Part shown: positions 1 to 7,574 of the stretch, one piece after another
Numbering within the stretch: position 1 is the first letter of the stretch
How the letters are laid out: each line of letters starts with the position of its first letter
Assembly (NCBI GenBank): GCA_002435705.1
Contig: DIVA01000081.1
Coordinates: 1 to 47,245, forward strand
Direction: 5' to 3'
DNA length: 47,245 bases
Source: Bacteriovoracaceae bacterium UBA6144
GTDB taxonomy: Bacteria > Bdellovibrionota > Bacteriovoracia > Bacteriovoracales > Bacteriovoracaceae
Position numbers and translations under genes: made by a program
The notes under the pieces: generated by a model
Databases searched by the model: none
Told to the model about the DNA's origin: nothing
What the model saw: the letters and a program-made list of their open reading frames with translations, nothing else

Positions 1-801
1 GATTTGATTCAATTGATGGCCAAGGGCACAGTCGGGGCGACTCTTCAGCGCGAGGACTTTTCAAAACGCTATAATTCCGGTGAGCCGATTTACTTGCATG
101 AAATGGTTTATCCTATTTTGCAGGGATTTGATTCTGTTCACCTCAAAGCTGACCTAGAGCTTGGTGGCACTGATCAGACCTTTAACCTCATGATGGGACG
201 TCACCTCCAGCACGCCTATGGACAAGAGCCTCAGTGTATTCTGACGATGCCTATTATTGAGGGTACCGATGGTGTGCATAAGATGAGTAAATCCATGGAT
301 AATTATATCTCTCTGACTGAATCTCCTACAGATATGTTTGGCAAGATCATGTCGATTTCAGATGAGCTTATGAAAAAGTACTGGCTCCTCCTGTCACGAA
401 GAAGTTCTGCTGAGGTCGATGGAATCATCAAAGGACTCGTGGATGGGTCACGCCACCCGATGGTTACGAAAAAAGACTTAGCCCAAGAAATCACCTCCTA
501 CTATCACGGAGAAGTTGCTGGCGTAGAAGAAAGACAAAAGTTTGAAGATCGTTTCTCAAAGAAACAGCTCACTGAAGACATTGAAACCATCGAGCGAGAA
601 CCAGGGACACTTAATTTACTCGATCTCATGAGAGAGCTAGAGTTCGTGCAATCAAATGGTGAAGCCCGTCGATTACTTAAGCAGAACGCAGTGAAAATCG
701 ACGGCAAGGCTCATGCTGCTGAAACTTTTGTATTAAGTGCTGCCAGCGAAGTGGTGCTTAAAGTCGGTAAGTTGCGCCTCGTGAAAATCAAGGCGAATTA
801 A
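1..801 (+). CDS. tyrS: Tyrosyl-tRNA synthetase, 3' part (partial)
   Basis: This is the C-terminal two thirds of tyrosyl-tRNA synthetase, which charges tRNA-Tyr with tyrosine in the cytoplasm. The reading frame is already open at the left edge, so the true start and the HIGH motif lie outside the window. Visible landmarks are LGGTDQTFN, matching the family's GG(S/T)DQ tyrosine/ATP site, the class I KMSKS loop in HKMSKSMDN, and a C-terminal S4-like RNA-binding segment (NGEARRLLKQNAVKIDGK). Its TAA stop shares the tetranucleotide TTAA (798-801) with the stop of the opposing LysR gene, so no terminator fits between them. Confidence 0.95.
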   Translation, partial: DLIQLMAKGTVGATLQREDFSKRYNSGEPIYLHEMVYPILQGFDSVHLKADLELGGTDQTFNLMMGRHLQHAYGQEPQCILTMPIIEGTDGVHKMSKSMDNYISLTESPTDMFGKIMSISDELMKKYWLLLSRRSSAEVDGIIKGLVDGSRHPMVTKKDLAQEITSYYHGEVAGVEERQKFEDRFSKKQLTEDIETIEREPGTLNLLDLMRELEFVQSNGEARRLLKQNAVKIDGKAHAAETFVLSAASEVVLKVGKLRLVKIKAN

Positions 802-1625
802 TTCAGACTATCCCGTATGACCTGTATGAGTGCGCGGCCAGCGGGTGTTTCTCGCATCCGTTGGCGATAAACCAAACAGTGCCGATCAATAATTGAAAAT
901 GCGCTCACAGGAAAAAGTTTTCCTGGCGCCAGTGCTTCTGCGACTCTTTGGGGAAGCACAACCAAACCCTCACCAGCAAGGGCGAGGTGAGCGGCAACTT
1001 CAAAGGAAGAGGTTTCAATTCTCTCCTGAGGAAGATCTTTTAGTTTCCCAACAAGCTCGTTTGACTGAAGGATGCTTGGATTAAGAATTAAGCGCGACTG
1101 CACCTTTTTCTTGAGACTGTATACCTTGATGTGGTCGCGATAGAGTTCACGGATAATAAGGCCCGGGTTCGGACTAGGATTGACCACCAGTGCGAGATCT
1201 AGTTTTTTAGACACAACCTCCTCAAGCATATAGCGCGAGAGCCCGTGGCGTAAGCTGAGTTTTAGCCCCGGAGTTTGTTCAGACAGTCTGTTATAAATTT
1301 TTGGTAATGCAAACAGGGCGACCGACTCGTGGATCCCAAAATGAAATCTTCCCCGTAGTTGAGTTTCATCGCTTTCAATTTCCTGCATAAAGTCATCCCA
1401 GCTCTGAATAAGAGACTGGGACTTCTCAAGCAATCTTTCCCCAAAAATTGTGAGCTCCATTCCTCGACGCGAGCGTATGAAGAGACTTCTTTGTAGCTGG
1501 TGCTCAAGGTTTTTAAGCCAATGGCTCAGTGCTGGCTGACTGATACCCAAGCGCTCAGATGCTCTCGTCATGTGTTTGGTAACTGCAATCTCTGAAAACC
1601 ATTTAAGGTCTGATTGATTAATCAT
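798..1625 (-). CDS. LysR-family transcriptional regulator
   Basis: This 275-residue protein has the usual LysR length. An N-terminal winged helix-turn-helix lies at about residues 1-60 (core ASERLGISQPALSHWLKNLE), followed by a linker helix and a periplasmic-binding-protein-like effector domain. The ligand cannot be read from sequence. The start at 1625 is preceded by an AAGGA ribosome site (about 1632-1636). It diverges from an exported protein gene at 1738 with only 112 bp between them, the standard LysR arrangement, so that gene is the likely target. A dyad at 1634-1650 may be its autoregulatory site. Confidence 0.9.
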   Translation of the reverse strand: MINQSDLKWFSEIAVTKHMTRASERLGISQPALSHWLKNLEHQLQRSLFIRSRRGMELTIFGERLLEKSQSLIQSWDDFMQEIESDETQLRGRFHFGIHESVALFALPKIYNRLSEQTPGLKLSLRHGLSRYMLEEVVSKKLDLALVVNPSPNPGLIIRELYRDHIKVYSLKKKVQSRLILNPSILQSNELVGKLKDLPQERIETSSFEVAAHLALAGEGLVVLPQRVAEALAPGKLFPVSAFSIIDRHCLVYRQRMRETPAGRALIQVIRDSLN

Positions 1626-1633
1626 TCATTTTC

Positions 1634-1650
1634 CTTATCAATACAATAAG
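1634..1650. promoter_or_regulatory. Candidate LysR T-N11-A operator
   Basis: CTTAT and ATAAG form an interrupted inverted repeat with a 7-base spacer. T1636 and A1648 give the T-N11-A spacing expected of LysR boxes. The dyad overlaps the ribosome site of the leftward lysR gene, which would suit autorepression. A second, shorter dyad (ATAC-N5-GTAT, 1641-1653) overlaps it. AT-rich intergenic DNA gives such dyads by chance, so this is tentative. Confidence 0.35.
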
Positions 1651-1700
1651 TATCATTCATTTTATTAATTTAATCAATTGCAGCATATTCAACGCAATCC

Positions 1701-1718
1701 CCAGGGGATATCCCCTGG
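1701..1718. promoter_or_regulatory. Perfect 18-bp palindrome before an exported-protein gene
   Basis: CCAGGGGATATCCCCTGG is a perfect palindrome ending about 10 bases before the AAGGAG ribosome site of the gene at 1738. As DNA it could be a dimeric repressor site. As RNA it would make a 7-bp GC-rich stem with an ATAT loop. There is no T-run after it, so it is not an intrinsic terminator for a rightward transcript. Confidence 0.5.
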
Positions 1719-1737
1719 AAACCCCAAGGAGTCTGCC

Positions 1738-2220
1738 ATGAAAATATTCTTTAGTTTACTTTGCCTCTTGTCCGTTTCTGCATTCGCGCAATCACCTAAA
1801 CTAGTCAAAGAGATCAGTCGGGTCCAGCAGGAAATTACGGTAGCCGTGAATGCCGACACCGTTCGCTGCTCAGCGATCGGCTACGGTCAAGCCGAATTGA
1901 AAATCGATGTTCCCGCTCTTGACTGGGCTGCGCATTTCCAGCACCGCAGCTTCGGAGAAGGTCAGCCCTGTATGACCGCGGGCGCCTGCCGCCGAGTCGG
2001 AGGTCCAGAAGTCATCCTCGCGGGTGGAGATGAAGAAATTACGACCCTGCTCACGGTCGTGCTTCAGGAAGTGGCGTGGGTCGACGACACCAATAATACT
2101 TGCTACAGACAGCTCGAAGAGGTGCTCGAAATGGAAATAAGAGGACACAAGTTTGGCCATGTCCGACAGGCACCTTTAGTCCAAATCGATGCGGAGCTTT
2201 GCCGTCAGATTCTTCAGTAA
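1738..2220 (+). CDS. Exported protein of unknown function
   Basis: The product is 160 residues with a signal peptide (MKIFFSLLCLLSVSAFAQ) that probably ends after the Ala-Phe-Ala segment. The mature part has five cysteines, including Cys pairs around CMTAGAC, which suggests disulphides in the periplasm. I recognise no family. The start at 1738 is chosen because AAGGAG sits 6-7 bases upstream; the frame stays open further left, but without a ribosome site or signal sequence. It diverges from the LysR gene and may be its target. Its last 7 bp overlap the end of deoC on the other strand. Confidence 0.75.
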   Translation: MKIFFSLLCLLSVSAFAQSPKLVKEISRVQQEITVAVNADTVRCSAIGYGQAELKIDVPALDWAAHFQHRSFGEGQPCMTAGACRRVGGPEVILAGGDEEITTLLTVVLQEVAWVDDTNNTCYRQLEEVLEMEIRGHKFGHVRQAPLVQIDAELCRQILQ

Positions 2221-2876
2221 GATCCTGAGCCAACACCATGGGTGACAAGCGCGACCCCAGAGCTTGTCCCCAGGCGGGTGGCGCCGGCCTGAATCATCGC
2301 TTGGGCCGTGGCAAGATCTCGAATACCTCCACTGGCCTTTACTCCCAGATTCATTCCCACAACTTCTTTCATGAGTTTTACATCTTCTAGGGTAGCACCG
2401 CCGGTAGAAAAACCGGTGGACGTTTTAACAAAATCAGCCCCTGCTTTCCAGCTGACTTCACAAGCTTTGCGTTTTTCGGCCTCTGTCAGTAAGCATGTCT
2501 CAAAGATAACTTTTAGTATCGCACCTGATTTGTGGCACAAGCTTGCAAGACTTTTAATTTCATCTTCAATCAGAGACCAATCTCCATTTTTAGCAGCTGC
2601 GATGTTGATAACCATGTCCACTTCTTGGGCACCAGACGCTAGTACCCACTTAGTTTCTGCTTCTTTAACAGATGTAGGATTTGCTCCTAAGGGAAATCCC
2701 ACTACGGTACAGACTTTGACTCCAGTGCCTTTCAACTTTTTGGCACAAAGAGGGACATAGTAGGGATTAATACATACACTCATGAACTGATGTGTAATGG
2801 CTTCATCGCACAGCTTTTGAATCTGCTCGGCTGTGGCATCAGGCTTCAGGAGTGTGTGGTCAATATACTTATTCAT
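2214..2876 (-). CDS. deoC: Deoxyribose-phosphate aldolase
   Basis: DeoC cleaves 2-deoxyribose-5-phosphate to glyceraldehyde-3-phosphate and acetaldehyde, the last step in using the sugar of deoxynucleosides. The 220-residue length is typical. The motifs are EVDMVIN (catalytic Asp region), FVKTSTGF (Schiff-base Lys) and GVKASGGI (second catalytic Lys), plus the N-terminal IDHTLLKP signature. It lies 2 bp downstream of the GST-like gene and is probably co-transcribed with it. In an organism with a secreted nuclease and a 5'-nucleotidase (20511-22908), it would let the cell use deoxyribose from scavenged DNA; that link is inferred. Confidence 0.95.
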   Translation of the reverse strand: MNKYIDHTLLKPDATAEQIQKLCDEAITHQFMSVCINPYYVPLCAKKLKGTGVKVCTVVGFPLGANPTSVKEAETKWVLASGAQEVDMVINIAAAKNGDWSLIEDEIKSLASLCHKSGAILKVIFETCLLTEAEKRKACEVSWKAGADFVKTSTGFSTGGATLEDVKLMKEVVGMNLGVKASGGIRDLATAQAMIQAGATRLGTSSGVALVTHGVGSGSY

Positions 2877-2878
2877 GA

Positions 2879-3451
2879 TTAATTCCTTGGGTCTGTTTTT
2901 TTGACTATTTCTCTGTGTTCGTGAAGTTTCAGAAACTGTGACACCTCATCCGTAAGTGCCAAAGGGTGAATCTCTCTAAATTTCATCCAATCGAGAGCAG
3001 AATAAAGCATTTGGGTTATACTATTCCACTCTTTTGCGGCAGGTGTTTTCATAAATGGGGTGAGCCATTTCATCACGCTCTCGATTCGACTCAAAAGTCT
3101 CTCGCCGTAGAAATTATCTAGAGTTAGTTGAGATTTCCGAAACATAAAAATAGCCACGCCTGCATCCACCATACGCTCAATGGTGGAGAGGTAGTTTTCT
3201 TGCTCAATTGAGAGCCCCTCTTGGTTGTGATGCCGAGAGATGTATTGAAGAATTATTCGAGAATCGTAAAGTGGTTTCCCATCGATAAGAAGACAAGGAA
3301 TTTGGTTCGCTGGATTAATCGTATTGATTTCAGACTTTCCTTCGCCTTCATAAATGTTGAGGTGCTTGAATTGATGGGGAACTGTTTCAAGCGCCATCCG
3401 TACTCGTCGAACAAAAGGGGAAGTCGTGGAGCCAATAAGTGTGTACTGCAT
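2879..3451 (-). CDS. Glutathione S-transferase-like protein
   Basis: The 190-residue protein has an N-terminal thioredoxin-like GST domain: YTLIGSTTSPFVRRVRMALE, the cis-Pro region NQIPCLLIDG, and PLYDSRIILQYI, which matches the glutathione-binding (D/E)S step. A helical C-terminal domain follows. The active-site position appears to be Ser or Thr rather than Cys. I chose ATG 3451 because AAGGA lies 6 bases upstream; a TTG at 3469 in the same frame has no ribosome site. It is first in a two-gene unit with deoC. GshA is encoded elsewhere in the window, so glutathione is probably available. The substrate is unknown. Confidence 0.8.
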   Translation of the reverse strand: MQYTLIGSTTSPFVRRVRMALETVPHQFKHLNIYEGEGKSEINTINPANQIPCLLIDGKPLYDSRIILQYISRHHNQEGLSIEQENYLSTIERMVDAGVAIFMFRKSQLTLDNFYGERLLSRIESVMKWLTPFMKTPAAKEWNSITQMLYSALDWMKFREIHPLALTDEVSQFLKLHEHREIVKKTDPRN

Positions 3452-3552
3452 AGATTCCTTAAAAGACAAAAGTCAGCTGGCATGAAAAAAATTCATGGGC
3501 ACGGCAGTTCAAGGATAGTTTGAGTTAAAATGCTTTTAAAAGGTGCGCAGTG

Positions 3553-3912
3553 ATGAAAACCGTTTTTCAAATATTTTTATTTGCCCTCATTTCCTCAGGA
3601 GCCTTAGCTCAAGGAAATCTTTGTTTTTCCACAGCCAGTAGAACCTTCACTAACCAACGGTCAGCTCAAATATGCGACAAAGTGGGCAGCGATTACTGTT
3701 TCCAAGAAGCTTATCGTTTTCACACTTTAGAGGTAGCTGCCAAGGCGTGCAAGTCTGTTTACAGTGATGCCTGCATGCTGGACAGTATGCGCTATAATGG
3801 CCTGGCTGCTTCTGCTGAGGCCTGCCGTGATTTAAGAGGGGATGCCTGCTATCTTACGATGCGCCAACAGCACGGAATTCTTAGATCCATTCAAATTTGT
3901 AGAGGCTACTAG
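3553..3912 (+). CDS. Small exported protein with 25-residue Cys repeats
   Basis: The product is 119 residues. A signal peptide (MKTVFQIFLFALISSGALAQ) is followed by about three tandem repeats of 25 residues, each opening with a Cys-X8-Cys pair (ICDKVGSDYC, ACKSVYSDAC, ACRDLRGDAC) and followed by an Ala-rich helix-like stretch. A fourth half-unit ends in ICRGY. Each pair probably forms a disulphide in an oxidising compartment. ATG 3553 is preferred over the adjacent GTG 3550; AAGGTG lies upstream. I recognise no family. It is followed by other exported proteins at 3988 and 4425, but the 75-bp gap leaves co-transcription uncertain. Confidence 0.75.
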   Translation: MKTVFQIFLFALISSGALAQGNLCFSTASRTFTNQRSAQICDKVGSDYCFQEAYRFHTLEVAAKACKSVYSDACMLDSMRYNGLAASAEACRDLRGDACYLTMRQQHGILRSIQICRGY

Positions 3913-3987
3913 TCAGGAACTCCCACGAAGTTTAGGTTTCAATCGATTCATCCGATATAAGACTGGGATTTAATTAAGGTCTTGGGG

Positions 3988-4428
3988 ATGAAACAGAATT
4001 TTATTTTTATATTGATACTGACATCTTTTTCCATCGCCGCATGGTCTAAGCCCATTAAGCTTGCTTATGGGGGGCAGGTTAATCTCGATCTCAAAGAATG
4101 GGAGGTTGTAGATACCAAGCAGATGGTAGAAAACATCCCTCAGTCTTTCGTGCATAAAAAGCATAGTGATCTTAAGGGATGGCTCTTCGGCGGCATGCCT
4201 GATTCTATCGCCAAATGTCCAAAGCCTAGTAAGTCATCATTTGGTGTCTGTAGTGAGTCAATGGAAAAAGATAATTTGATCCACTATCAAATTATTCTCA
4301 CTCGAGAAGTAGATAAAAAATCATTTCAAAATTATCTAATCAGTTTTTCATTTTCTAAAAATGAAAAACTGAAATATTCACCTCTGGTAGAGGCTTTTAT
4401 CACTCAGATAGGAAGTTCCAAACTATGA
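3988..4428 (+). CDS. Small exported protein of unknown function
   Basis: This 146-residue protein has a clear signal peptide (MKQNFIFILILTSFSIAAWS) and a mature part with two cysteines (about residues 72 and 83), and no membrane segment or known motif. ATG 3988 has an AAGGT ribosome site 7-8 bases upstream; a TTG two codons earlier is less likely. Its stop overlaps the ATG of the 733-residue exported protein (ATGA at 4425-4428), so the two are translationally coupled and probably work together. The function cannot be told from sequence. Confidence 0.7.
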   Translation: MKQNFIFILILTSFSIAAWSKPIKLAYGGQVNLDLKEWEVVDTKQMVENIPQSFVHKKHSDLKGWLFGGMPDSIAKCPKPSKSSFGVCSESMEKDNLIHYQIILTREVDKKSFQNYLISFSFSKNEKLKYSPLVEAFITQIGSSKL

Positions 4429-6626
4429 GAGCCATACTTCTTATTCTTTTTATTCTTCCCACTCTGGTATTAGCCCAAAATAAAGACGGTTTTTCAGGTG
4501 GCTTTATTGACCCAGGTCAAGGCTTTGGTTTTTTTACATCACCGCCTTTGACGGGTGTGGCCAGAACCCTGGATCTTTCAAACCTGCAGGGTCTCAGTGA
4601 GTCCCGTGGGCAGTGCTCGTTTAATGTTTCAACCTCACAAAGCGCCATTGAAGCCAAGAATGCCCTTGAGCAAGTGATTGCCCAGTGTCGCCCTCAGCAA
4701 GCCGGTGGGATAGGCGCAGGGCCCTCTGCCTTCGATCCCCTTGTCTCTATTTCAAGAGCTTTTGGTGATGCAGCCACCGATCCTCAGAGTTGTTATAATT
4801 ACGAACGCACTTACGATAATCTCTTTAAGCGAATTCTTGAAAAACCTGAAATCGCCTCAGGCCCGCTCAAGAGTTGTACGCAAGATAACGGTGAGTCTTA
4901 TGAGGCAGACGAGCGCTGCCTTTTTAGAATGATTTCAGAATTAAAAGAGTCACGCCGTACGCAGTGTGAAGAGACGCATCAGCGGCAAGCTCGCACTGCT
5001 CAGGTGCAGGCGATTCAAGCCGGAGTGACTGAACTTAATAACATTCTTACAGGAATTTTAAGTGAAGATCGATCGACCTGTCCCGACGTTGACGACAGCG
5101 GGAAGGCGCGAGTGATTCAAACTATAATGGGAACAGCCGCTCAGCTTTTAAGCGTTCCATTTGCGGGAACAGGAATCGATCTTGGTATTGGACTTCTCTC
5201 AAATGGTTTATCAAAACTATTCTCCGGCTCTCGTGATAAAAGTCTTCAGCGAATCCGGGATCGTTGGCTTAATCTCGACAACTTTACAACTTTGGCTTGT
5301 TTACATGAAAACTTGCAAAATGACGTGAGTAACTGCCGAGTGGCAAGAGCGCGGTTTGATAACCGCCGGGCTGAATCTGAACTCCAGCGACTCGACGGTC
5401 AAGTTTGCCAAGGCTCCATGGGAGGAATTAGTCCGAACCTAGAAAATTTCTTAGAAAGCATTTCAATGATCCGTCAAACCACTGAGGGGGGGTCATCTGC
5501 GTGTACTGATCCCAAAGTTTGCGTACAAAATCTCTTACGAAACCTATCTGAGAAAAACAGCGACGGAACCAGTTTCGCTCAACTCATTCAGTCTACAGCC
5601 GCAGAAAATATTGATCAGCTCGAACAACGTCAAAGAGGTTTAAATGATTTGAGCGAAATGACTTCTAGTGAGCGGGCCAATACACTGGTTGATCTAAAAA
5701 ATTCTGGAGATCCAATCTTTCGTCAAATCGCCTCGGAACCTAATTTAGAAAAACAGAATAAACTCATTACTGATCTTCTTGACCTCACCAATAAGGATCT
5801 CTCCACTGCTCAAGCCTCGGCGCAGTTTATTCAACAGATCTGTGCTGAAGATTGTGGTAAAGCGCTAAGCCTTGAGGGAAGAAGGCAGATCCTCGCAAAT
5901 CCCGAAAAAATTTCTCAAATGGTCGCTTCTATAAGATCAAGTCCTCAGGATCCCATCTCAGCAATTAATTCTAATTTAATCTTACGCACTGATATTGGGT
6001 TGCATAGTGAAGCCCAGAATTCCTTATCCCACTTTGCCCGTCAATTTACTGTTTCTCGCCAGATCCGCTCTCACCAACAAAGACTTGATGAAATAAGAAA
6101 AGAGATGTTTCCGCAAACAACTGCGCAAGCCGATCGAGGCCGAGAGAAATCTCTTGAAATTCTTCTGGGACTTGAAAGCGTGATGGTGCAGGGGGGGCGA
6201 ACGTCCATGATTAATTCTCAGATGCAAAGGATTGATAATGCTATTAAGTCAATGCAGACAACTCCGCAGGACTGTATGGGGAATGCTGGTAAGTCAGCCA
6301 ATTGCCGCAGTACTCGCCAAGGAATGTTTGAGGGTGAAATCAAAACAATGTTCATGATCTGTCAGCAATTACACAGTCTAAATTCCGTGAGTCAAGGACA
6401 GGCCAGCCCCAATCATCCTGATTGCCGACGTTTTAGTTGTGCCTTTGAGCGCCACCCTTCCGAAGTGAGCTTGCCCTCAATCTCCCGGGAAGATGCCCTG
6501 GCAAATTACAGAAACGTGGATTATAACAATTTTATTTGTGCCAATTTTAATCAAAAAGAAGATCGCCTTAACTTTCTACGAGAAAACTTTCTCCGCACGG
6601 GTCAGGTTTGTCCTGGTGTGAACTAG
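4425..6626 (+). CDS. Large Cys-rich exported protein of unknown function
   Basis: The product is 733 residues with a signal peptide (MRAILLILFILPTLVLAQ). About 20 cysteines are spread along the mature protein, and many helical Gln/Glu/Arg-rich stretches suggest a largely alpha-helical disulphide-bonded structure. A Gly-rich hydrophobic segment at about residues 231-262 (GTAAQLLSVPFAGTGIDLG) could insert in a membrane, or be buried. The exported protein at 13234-15012 has a comparable plan (signal peptide, Cys-rich, internal Gly/Ala-rich hydrophobic part), but I see no clear alignment. It is translationally coupled to the gene at 3988. No family recognised. Confidence 0.75.
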   Translation: MRAILLILFILPTLVLAQNKDGFSGGFIDPGQGFGFFTSPPLTGVARTLDLSNLQGLSESRGQCSFNVSTSQSAIEAKNALEQVIAQCRPQQAGGIGAGPSAFDPLVSISRAFGDAATDPQSCYNYERTYDNLFKRILEKPEIASGPLKSCTQDNGESYEADERCLFRMISELKESRRTQCEETHQRQARTAQVQAIQAGVTELNNILTGILSEDRSTCPDVDDSGKARVIQTIMGTAAQLLSVPFAGTGIDLGIGLLSNGLSKLFSGSRDKSLQRIRDRWLNLDNFTTLACLHENLQNDVSNCRVARARFDNRRAESELQRLDGQVCQGSMGGISPNLENFLESISMIRQTTEGGSSACTDPKVCVQNLLRNLSEKNSDGTSFAQLIQSTAAENIDQLEQRQRGLNDLSEMTSSERANTLVDLKNSGDPIFRQIASEPNLEKQNKLITDLLDLTNKDLSTAQASAQFIQQICAEDCGKALSLEGRRQILANPEKISQMVASIRSSPQDPISAINSNLILRTDIGLHSEAQNSLSHFARQFTVSRQIRSHQQRLDEIRKEMFPQTTAQADRGREKSLEILLGLESVMVQGGRTSMINSQMQRIDNAIKSMQTTPQDCMGNAGKSANCRSTRQGMFEGEIKTMFMICQQLHSLNSVSQGQASPNHPDCRRFSCAFERHPSEVSLPSISREDALANYRNVDYNNFICANFNQKEDRLNFLRENFLRTGQVCPGVN

Positions 6627-6653
6627 TCAATTTTTGTTCATCAATTACTGAGG

Positions 6654-6672
6654 GTGTCTAAATAATAGACAC
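6654..6672 (+). other. Stem-loop after the 733-residue protein gene
   Basis: GTGTCTA and TAGACAC form a perfect 7-bp stem with a 5-base AATAA loop, 28 bases after the stop at 6626. No T-run follows, so it is more likely an mRNA 3'-end stabiliser or a weak terminator than a strong intrinsic one. Confidence 0.4.
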
Positions 6673-6711
6673 TCATAAGCCGCCTAACCCTATACAACTA
6701 CATGCTCAAAG

Positions 6712-6728
6712 TTGGCACGCTCCTTGAA
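6712..6728 (+). promoter_or_regulatory. Candidate sigma-54-type promoter
   Basis: TTGGCACG-CTCC-TTGAA matches the -24/-12 pattern (TGGCACG-N4-TTGCA), with the exact 10-base spacing from the GG to the -12 G. It departs from consensus at the highly conserved -12 C, which is A here. A start near 6740 would leave a leader of about 30 bases before the lipoprotein gene at 6769. No sigma-54 activator is visible nearby. Confidence 0.35.
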
Positions 6729-6731
6729 GGT

Positions 6732-6755
6732 ACAATTCCAAACAATTTGAATTGT
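6732..6755 (+). other. Inverted repeat in the leader of the lipoprotein gene
   Basis: ACAATTC and GAATTGT are perfect 7-base arms with a 10-base spacer, ending 3 bases before the AGGAGG ribosome site (6759-6764). It could be an operator or a small leader hairpin. Confidence 0.35.
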
Positions 6756-6768
6756 CCGAGGAGGACTT

Positions 6769-7410
6769 ATGAAACAATTTATTCAATACGGATTACTTTT
6801 ATCTCTCTTAGCTTTAGCGGCTTGTGGAAAAAATAAATCAGGTGGGCAACAGGACACAGGTTACTTCTCGAGCATTAACTACGGACAACTTTCTGAGGGG
6901 TCCAGCACCGCGCTTAACAATTATATAAACTGGTATAATACGCCTCAGGAAAATTTTAATGCCGGTCTTTATACTCTTACTTATGTAAACGCTACCGCCA
7001 ATACAAGTAATGGTTGTACCCCGAAAGACATTAAGATCGGTGGAGTTGTAATTGGACAATACTATATTTGTTCTGGGACAAGCTCTTCGAGCTCTGGCAC
7101 TCAAACAACGTGCAAAGTAGCGGTCCTTGCTTCTAACGCTGGCATAAACGTAAAGCCAAGTAATCCTATATTAAGTGCGATTGCTAACGGTCAGATGGGA
7201 ACACTCGTTCAAGCTAGACAGCAGGGTACAATCTTTAATCTCGATTTTCAAAAGTCGACAGGCCAGATTGTGTCCTACATGATTGATACAAATCTTCACT
7301 CAAGCATGCAGCCGGTACAGATTGTTGATTACTCCGCTGGGATCTTTGAGTACCTAGGTTCTCAGCCCATGTACGGAGCACTCACGACAACTCCTTTTTG
7401 TAATCCTTAA
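6769..7410 (+). CDS. Lipoprotein of unknown function
   Basis: The product is 213 residues. The N-terminus (MKQFIQYGLLLSLLALAAC) ends in a good lipobox (LAAC), so the mature protein starts with a lipidated Cys followed by GKNKSGGQQ. The +2 Gly is not the inner-membrane retention Asp, so outer-membrane sorting is likely if the enterobacterial rule holds here. The mature part is Ser/Thr/Asn/Gly-rich with a few cysteines and no recognised domain. A strong AGGAGG ribosome site stands 4 bases before ATG 6769. It is a single-gene unit with a clear terminator at 7437 and a candidate sigma-54 promoter. Confidence 0.75.
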   Translation: MKQFIQYGLLLSLLALAACGKNKSGGQQDTGYFSSINYGQLSEGSSTALNNYINWYNTPQENFNAGLYTLTYVNATANTSNGCTPKDIKIGGVVIGQYYICSGTSSSSSGTQTTCKVAVLASNAGINVKPSNPILSAIANGQMGTLVQARQQGTIFNLDFQKSTGQIVSYMIDTNLHSSMQPVQIVDYSAGIFEYLGSQPMYGALTTTPFCNP

Positions 7411-7436
7411 ACTGTAGTCAAATAATCGACTAACTT

Positions 7437-7463
7437 AAAAAAACCCTCACTGAGGGTTTTTTT
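7437..7463 (+). terminator. Intrinsic terminator
   Basis: AAAACCCTCA-C-TGAGGGTTTT is a near-perfect hairpin followed by a run of T, 26 bases after the lipoprotein stop. A-run on one side and T-run on the other mean it could work in both directions, but the genes on both sides run rightward. Confidence 0.9.
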
Positions 7464-7574
7464 ATTTGTTGATAGCTTTTGTCTAGTGTGAGGATGGCTT
7501 TTTATATCCTTGCCGACTTTCACAGAATCCAACCTCGAGTTATTCTATAGTTAATTAAACTTTAGGAGAGACTC

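Noticed and set aside
2308..2760. 150-codon frame antisense to deoC
   Set aside because: deoC is unmistakable over the same bases; the antisense frame has no protein-like features.
3481..3497. CATGAA-N5-TTCATG inverted repeat between the GST-like gene and the small Cys-repeat gene
   Set aside because: Short arms around an A-run in AT-rich DNA; likely chance, with no supporting promoter geometry.
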